Assembly (NCBI GenBank): GCA_020152595.1
Contig: JAIGNY010001494.1
Span: forward strand, 141,001 to 205,000
Origin: Chiridota heheva
Lineage: Eukaryota; Echinodermata; Holothuroidea; Apodida; Chiridotidae
DNA length: 64,000 bases
Reading direction: 5' to 3'
Shown: positions 57,866-64,000 of the stretch, in pieces
Layout: each line of letters starts with the position of its first letter
How positions within the stretch are numbered: the stretch's first letter is position 1
Notes under the pieces: generated by a model
What the model was told of the DNA's origin: nothing
Databases searched by the model: none
Seen by the model: only the letters and a program-made list of their open reading frames with translations
Translations under genes and position numbers: made by a program

Positions 57866-58830
57866 AATCTTGTTTTGTCATGTTAGGCAAACTGTATTTT
57901 CCAAAATGCAATAACTTCACTTCCTTTGCACAGTCTGGTGGGATTTCACCTCTTTGTTTAATTATCCGAAAAAAATGTTCATTAGTTGCCTTTTAACAGA
58001 AGAAGTTTGTCAAAGCAGAATCCACCAATAGTTTGTTGGTCGCCATGTTTCAAAACTTTTGTTGAGTGTCACGCCTGCGCATTTGTACTCAGGGCTTCTT
58101 TATTGTACTAATGAGCAGAAAATTGATCTATGTGTGGTATCTATGTGCCGTCTTTAAAATCAGCAAATAATTATTCAAGCTTTTTCTGTTTTAGAGCTTT
58201 TTTAACGAAAGTGAAGTTGCATGAGTTGATTAGGTAGTTGCATTTCTTTGCATAATTAAAATTATTCTTCTATTTGTATTTCCACGATGTGCGAAAATTT
58301 AAAATGGACCCTGTGTAGAAATTGCAAACATCATTGCAATTATTATCAGGTGGTATCACATGACTATAATTTTTTAACTTTGACATCTTCAGTACAAACT
58401 TAAGGCTGTAAAGTGCTAAGAATGGACACAGAGTGTGATTTTGCCTAGGCTAGATCATATTTTGTCTGATATTTGTTCGCTGGAACGTAGAAAAGAAGTT
58501 GGAGAATTGTTTGAGTGCAAATTTGAACACCAAAAGACTGTAATTTGAAACAGAGCTTTAGCCCGAAAAATGTCCCAAAGCATTGTAACTCAGTTAACTG
58601 TTAGGCTACAATGAAATGTTTAACGTCGCTGCATAGGTCTTGAATAACTCCTTCATACCGTAAATCAGAATCAACAGCAATCAGTGATTGTCAGCAAACA
58701 AGAAAAAAAAACCAGATCAGTGGGGAAGTAAAAGGCCTGGAATGGGGTATATGATGAATAACTAGGCCTAGCCTACCCACCTAGGCTACATGAAACAATA
58801 GGGCTCACCCGAAAGAAATACATGTATTTG
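57866..58830. other. No recognised feature
   Basis: Sequence between two LINE remnants. No supported gene or RNA. Confidence 0.5.
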
Positions 58831-58834
58831 AGAA

Positions 58835-60780
58835 AAAGAGATAAGGAATCTCTTATCACTTTTTAAAGAAAAACTAAGGCAGGAGAATTGGGATGCTGTC
58901 TTTGAAGCAAATGATGCCAATGTATCCTACAACCATTCTATCAATACTTACACTAAATTATATGATGATTGTTGTCCAATTAAAAAAATTGTATCAGTGA
59001 TGGAAAAAGAGATAGGCCTTGGCTTTGCAGAGGCTTGAAAAATACATGTAGAAAGAAAAAAACCTTTATATATAAACTTTCTAAAGAATAGAAGCCATTA
59101 CAATAAACAAAAGGTTTAAAAAATATACAAATAAATTAACAACTGTTTTACGATATTGTGAGGGAATACTACTCTTAATTACTGGAAAAAAATCACAACA
59201 ACATTAAAGAAACATGGAAAATTTAGAATAGAAATTATTAAAGAAAAAAGGGCCTTCCTCTGACTTTCCAGATTCGTTTATGCAAGGTTTTACCTATTTT
59301 TAAGTCTGGTGAAAGAACACCTTACAAATCATAGGCCAGTTTCTCTTTTGCCACAATTTTCAGAAATTTTGGAAAAACCTTTTAATAATAGATTAGACAA
59401 TTGTATTGACAAACACCATATACATGTAGGCCTACTGAGTGAAGGCCACTATGGTGTTAGATCAGGTAGATCTACTTCAATGGCTTATATTAGAATTACT
59501 AGAGAGGAAATCACAACTTCGCTAGACAATAGGAAGACAACTGTTGGTGTTTTTATTGATCTTAAGAAAGCTTTTGACACGATTAACCATAAGATATTAT
59601 TAAAGAAGTTACAGAACTATAGAATTTGTGGCACTGTAAAACTGGATTGGTAGTTATCTAATTCATAGGAAACAGCATGCTATACGATGTTAATTCACAT
59701 CTTTATAGTATAGTTTGTGGTATTCCGCAAGGCTCAATCCTTGGGCCTAAATTACTGTATTCATTATCTATATTAATGATATATGTAATGTATCAGATGT
59801 ACTAAAATTTATACTATTTGCGGATGATACAAATATATTTTGTTCTTATAGCGACTTTGAAATTTTATGTAAACAGGTTAGCAGTGAATTGAATAAGCTT
59901 CACCAATGATTTAATGTCAATAAGCTGTCACTTAATGTGAGTAAAAATATTTATATGTTATTCACAAATTATTAATTAAAAACAAATCTACTGTATCTGT
60001 TACAATTAATGATGCTAATATTGAAAAGGTCCATGTCACAACATTTTTAGGTGTGTTAATTGATGATAAGCTTAATTGGAAGGACCACATTTCTCATGTA
60101 TCAAGTAAAGTATCTAAGGGTATAGCAGTACTTTATCGTGCCAGCCATTTACTAAATAGGGATGCTCTTTCTACCTTATGCGTTTGACAGGATCTTCAAC
60201 TGGGTGTACTTTTATGACGTCAACACTACGTCATTAGTTTAGGTTTAGGTAAGGTTAGGGTATAAAGTCATATGAAGGACACCCGGTTTAAGGCTGTCAG
60301 CTGAGTACTTTATATTACACTCTTTTCCTACCATATATTTAATATTGTGCTAAGGTTTGGGGTAATACATATTATTCAAATATATTATAAAAAGATCTAT
60401 TCGAATTGTTTGTAAGGTAATCTTGATCTCACTTCTGAATTATTCTATAGTATGAGATCATTGACTTTGTTTCAGATTATTGAACTTAAAACTGCCATTT
60501 TTAGGTATAAGGCATTTCATGTCATTGCCATGTAATCTTCAATCGCTTTTTTTGATGAACTCTACAAATTACATTTATTATAATACAAAATATAAGAATA
60601 AATTCAAACAGAAATATGTCTGAACAACCAAAAACAGCACTGCATTTCTATCACTGGGGTTAAACTTTGGAATACATGTGATGATAACATTACCAACTGT
60701 AATAACATTAATATTTTCAGAAAAAGGTATAAGAAAAAATCAATTAAATCTCACTTAACAAATTGCCAAACATAACCTTA
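58835..60780 (+). mobile_element. CR1/L2-like LINE, plus strand, interrupted by a MITE-like insertion
   Basis: The linker region (FKEKLRQENWDAVFEANDAN, YDDCCPIKKI) is near 58870-58990. RT runs from 59309 with NHRPVSLLPQFSEILEK and FIDLKKAFDTINHK (catalytic region A). IPQGSILGP is near 59735 and LFADDTNIF near 59820. The N-terminal endonuclease is missing. The C-terminal end is near 60760. Stops and frameshifts are frequent. Coding sequence is interrupted at 60185-60299 by a short inverted-repeat element. Confidence 0.8.
60185..60299. mobile_element. 115-bp MITE-like element with imperfect inverted repeats
   Basis: The left arm TGACAG and AACTGGGTGTACTTTTATGA pairs with right arm sequences TCATATGAAGGACACCCGGT and CTGTCA. 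LINE coding text stops before it (ALSTLC) and resumes after it (STLYYTLF). The middle has TTTAGG/TTAGGG-like repeats. No coding capacity and no clear target duplication. Confidence 0.6.
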
Positions 60781-60789
60781 GTTATGTAG

Positions 60790-62210
60790 GCCTACAGTAT
60801 CACTGTAAGTTACGTTAGATGTTTGAGTTTTGCTTTATTTATTTTTCTCTCTTTTCTTTCCAGCCATTCTAATGACCCAGAAGTGTTAAACTTCATACGA
60901 CTCAAAGGGGATTCATCGACTAGGGGACATGAGTATAAAATCTTTAAAATCTGCCCACGGCTAAGCATTAGAAAATACTCTTTTATGCACCACTTACTTG
61001 ACATATGGAAGTTTACCAAAATCAGTTGTAACATTCAAGTCAATAGGCCTACCCACATTTGAGGCAAGACTAGACAGACATTGAAAAAACCAGCCCTTAT
61101 ACTATGATTACAAAGAATGCATCCAGATTAACTCAACTAGGCAAGATACATTCAGAATAGTTACAAGCTTTGAGCTGACAGAAGAGGATTCTGGGGAATC
61201 CTAGAGTTACAAGACGATCTGTGACTGAGTAGGCCTACAACAGGCCCATATTGATTTGAGTTTTTTGTATGTGAATTGATTTGGAGAAATTGATTGATAA
61301 GTATATACTTCTTTTTCCAGTTATGTTGATTTATTTTGTTATGTAGGCTATGAATAAATTATTTTGTTAATGTTTTTGATGTTGATGTACAAAGCCAGAA
61401 ATAAACTGTTGTCATTGTCATTTATCGCGGAAATGGTTAACAAAATGTTAATCCAACTTAAATTACAAGTCCAATGTATGCAGTAATTTGTTTGAAGCCT
61501 AGGTTAGAAATAGGATATATTGAAACTTCTTAAAAGATAATATGTGAAGAGAATAAAGAAACAAAAACGAACCATTACTTTTCGAGATATCATTAATAAA
61601 ATATCATTCATAGGGGCCTAGCTCAGAGCTGCGATGCATTTCTCCGCCGGTTTCCAAGGAACACAGAAGCTCAGGCCTCGACGTCTAGCTAGCTGGAAGG
61701 AACTGAATGCTGCCACCAGCAACGTCATTCGCCCTATGCTTGTAATATAGGCCGTGTAACACTCTGCTGCCACCGTAATTTTCTGTTTTTCCCCTACCAC
61801 GCATGCGCATTTTCCTACACTCTTCGGCAGCATTTTCAGCTACAAAATTCGGTTTTCCCTTCCAAAAAATTTGTTTTTCACCTACAAAAAATTACACACA
61901 AATAATTGTATGACCTTCGAATGAAAAGGACGGATCGATGACCATATGTTGCCGAAGTGGTCACGCAAGAATTGGATGAGCCGTTCGAGGGGAATAAAAC
62001 TGAAAAATGACAACAAAAGAAAAATGTAGGTTGTGTACATTAAATTACCAAAGAGCTTCCACATAGTGAGTTCTGCCAGTCTCATAAAAACAAACAATCT
62101 GCAATGAATATACAAAGCTCTCTTGTACATGAATTACAAGTTATGAGAACAATGAGCCAAACTGCCAAAATTCCGCCGAAAACGATAAGCATAAAAGCTG
62201 TTCTAATGAA
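60790..62210. other. No recognised feature
   Basis: Unique sequence. The short open frames (60823-61062, 61618-61833) have no recognisable protein. Confidence 0.5.
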
Positions 62211-62214
62211 TATA

Positions 62215-62510
62215 TGCCTGGGAATGCTGAATGTATGCCTGGGAATGCTCCGCATACCCACGTATTTCATATATGAAATGCCCAATTTCATATATGAAAT
62301 GCTAAATTCATATGTGAAATTGTTTTCTTAGGCCATACATAAAACAAAAGCATTTTATATAGGAAAACTAAAGTTTTACCGAAATTCAGATATACGTGTG
62401 AAATTTCAAATTTTACATATGAAATACGTGTGAAATGCCCAAAATTACACATATTTTATATATAAAATGCACGTTTCCCACGTGCATTTCATGTATGAAA
62501 TGTTTGTAAG
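62215..62510. repeat. Cluster of palindromes and short direct repeats
   Basis: The perfect 16-bp palindrome ATTTCATATATGAAAT occurs at 62264-62279 and again at 62285-62300, with a third degenerate copy after it. Further right, AAATGCACGT-TTCCC-ACGTGCATTT (62465-62489) has perfect 10-bp arms. Related TTTCATATATGAAA/TTTTATATATAAAA words fill the space between. TATGCCTGGGAATGCT is directly repeated at about 62213-62250. Confidence 0.85.
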
Positions 62511-64000
62511 GTTAGATTAAAACAAGGACGGAAAAAAGGGAGAAAAATAAAAAGTATTATATGGACTTCTTGATAATGATAATTATTATATACAATAATC
62601 GGATAAGCTCAACAAAGGCTTCGCGGGCTGTACTTGTTAAACTTCAATTATATTATATATAATGCTTGAGTAGAGAAGCAGTCCCGACTCGATCGGGGAC
62701 TCGATCCCCAAGCAGTGGAAGGAATGGCAAGTTACTCCTATTTTCATAGTCAGTCACAAGCCCCTTCGAAGTTTAGAGACGTATACTCAGTCAAATTCTC
62801 CTGCAGCCTCAGCATATGCCTGCAAGTTTTTACCGAGTACGGTCCATATAAACCTTCCTTGCGTTGGCATGAAGCAGGTGGCTTAACCTTAGCTTGATGT
62901 CAAAATTCGATGTGAATATAAAAAAATTGTGAAAAGCTAAAAATAAAAATACTTACCTCTAGAGAAATTTGCAGACCAAAGTTTTAAGGTTCTTTAGTCA
63001 TTTTGCATAGGTTTCTAACTACAATTAGCAGATTTGTACAATTTTCATGGGTAAACCATGCACATTTACTCAAATTTGCCATTTTTCTTGATTAAATGGT
63101 TCACAAAAGTGTGGGAGGGAGCGGAAGGGTGTTTTCCGTAGCTTTGAGAGTGGGGGCCCGTTCCTTTTCCCCTATGCATATCATGCATTGATTTGCATTC
63201 TATGTGAAAATATATATTTCTTACCGTTTATCTGTCCTCTCTCTCTGCCAGTCTGCGCAAGTTATAAGTGATATTTTGTTTTTGTATTTTCTTTTTGGCA
63301 TGGGGCTCAAGTTAACAAGAGTTTGCTGGTTTACGTGTCACTACCTGCTCGGTTGGTGTATTTACGGTTTACAGCTCTACAACCATAACCTGCTCTACAA
63401 AAGCCGATCACTAAAGTTTATTCTAACTGCAGACTTTAGGGGCGCGCGTCGCGGGATCTGCTGAAATCTATTGTGTGAATGTACGGGTATGATACAATAG
63501 CTTCATATTTAACAAAAATGTATAAGTGCGGGATACAAGATTTGCCAAAAAATCTAAAAACTTTGGTTTACGACAATGACGTCATACTAAAATGTATTAA
63601 TCGATATAAATTTGATATTCATATTGACGTTGTTTTCTGGCTATTTAGCATGTAAAAAAGAATTATTTCAATCGATTTTTTTGAAAATTTGTGAATCCCT
63701 ACTCCCCCTACAGTATTGCCGTTTTCCCAGTAGGTGCCCCTCACCTTATACAATTGACTAAAATCCCCTACCGCAGGGAAGAACGTGTGGCAGCCTTGAT
63801 CCGCGATATCCGAATTGCAAAACACGGACTGTATACTGTATACTGCACGATATTGGAATTATCTTGCGCACAAAAGTGATAAATTAATCACTTTTCCGTT
63901 GCGCGCCGCACCGTTCTGATCGTAACTCCAGGGTTGCCAGGTAACTTTTGTGGCTTGGTTTCAAATGTTATGCATCTGGATACCAAATTACAGCATCTGG
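62511..64000. other. No recognised feature
   Basis: Unique AT-rich sequence with a few short inverted repeats, such as GTCCCGA near 62683. No gene, RNA or element that I can support. Confidence 0.5.

Noticed and set aside
62660..62720. tRNA or hairpin RNA around GTCCCGACTCGATCGGGGAC
   Set aside because: A short inverted repeat only. No cloverleaf or promoter boxes could be fitted.
63904..64000. Exon at the right edge of the window
   Set aside because: No open frame with splice sites that I could defend.

Overview
This is a window of animal nuclear DNA, most likely from a marine invertebrate. It has split genes with GT-AG introns, several decayed LINE families, a hAT transposon, a tRNA-derived SINE, Helentron/pearl-like elements and a very high load of minisatellites. 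Frequent TAGGCCTA-type words and the repeat mix would fit an echinoderm-like or other invertebrate deuterostome genome, but the sequence does not prove the taxon.

One host gene dominates. Ten coding exons on the minus strand (start codon at 55974, stop at 12299) join in phase into a 397-residue coiled-coil protein. It carries a DYP motif and a C-terminal KCTPDMD motif, so I assign it to the DUF4618 / C20orf96-like family, whose function is not known to me. The CDS is only 1,194 nt but spans 43.7 kb, because the introns are packed with repeats. From 5' to 3': intron 1 holds a CR1/L2-like LINE split by a Helentron-like element, plus two minisatellites. Intron 3 holds a 2-kb array of 15-bp units that runs right up to the exon 4 splice acceptor. 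Intron 5 holds a second Helentron-like element built on a ~145/290-bp satellite. Intron 6 holds a 3.8-kb array of 16-bp units and a complete 4,335-bp hAT element. Intron 8 holds an I-type LINE with a nested insertion and a SINE with an internally amplified 60-bp block. Intron 9 holds three arrays (25, 23 and 80 bp). The stop codon itself lies in a 23-bp minisatellite that continues into the 3'UTR, ahead of two AATAAA signals.

Downstream of the gene (1-12 kb) are LINE fragments: a Tx1/L1-like tail, two CR1/L2-like reverse transcriptase pieces and an I-type LINE. There are also a long TAA microsatellite and two minisatellites. Upstream of the gene (56-64 kb) are a CR1-like LINE tail interrupted by a 5'-truncated I-type LINE with a 12-bp target duplication, another CR1/L2-like LINE carrying a 115-bp MITE-like insertion, and a cluster of palindromes. 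No rRNA gene, intact tRNA gene or CRISPR array was seen. Almost all long open frames in the window are artefacts of arrays whose units contain no stop codons.
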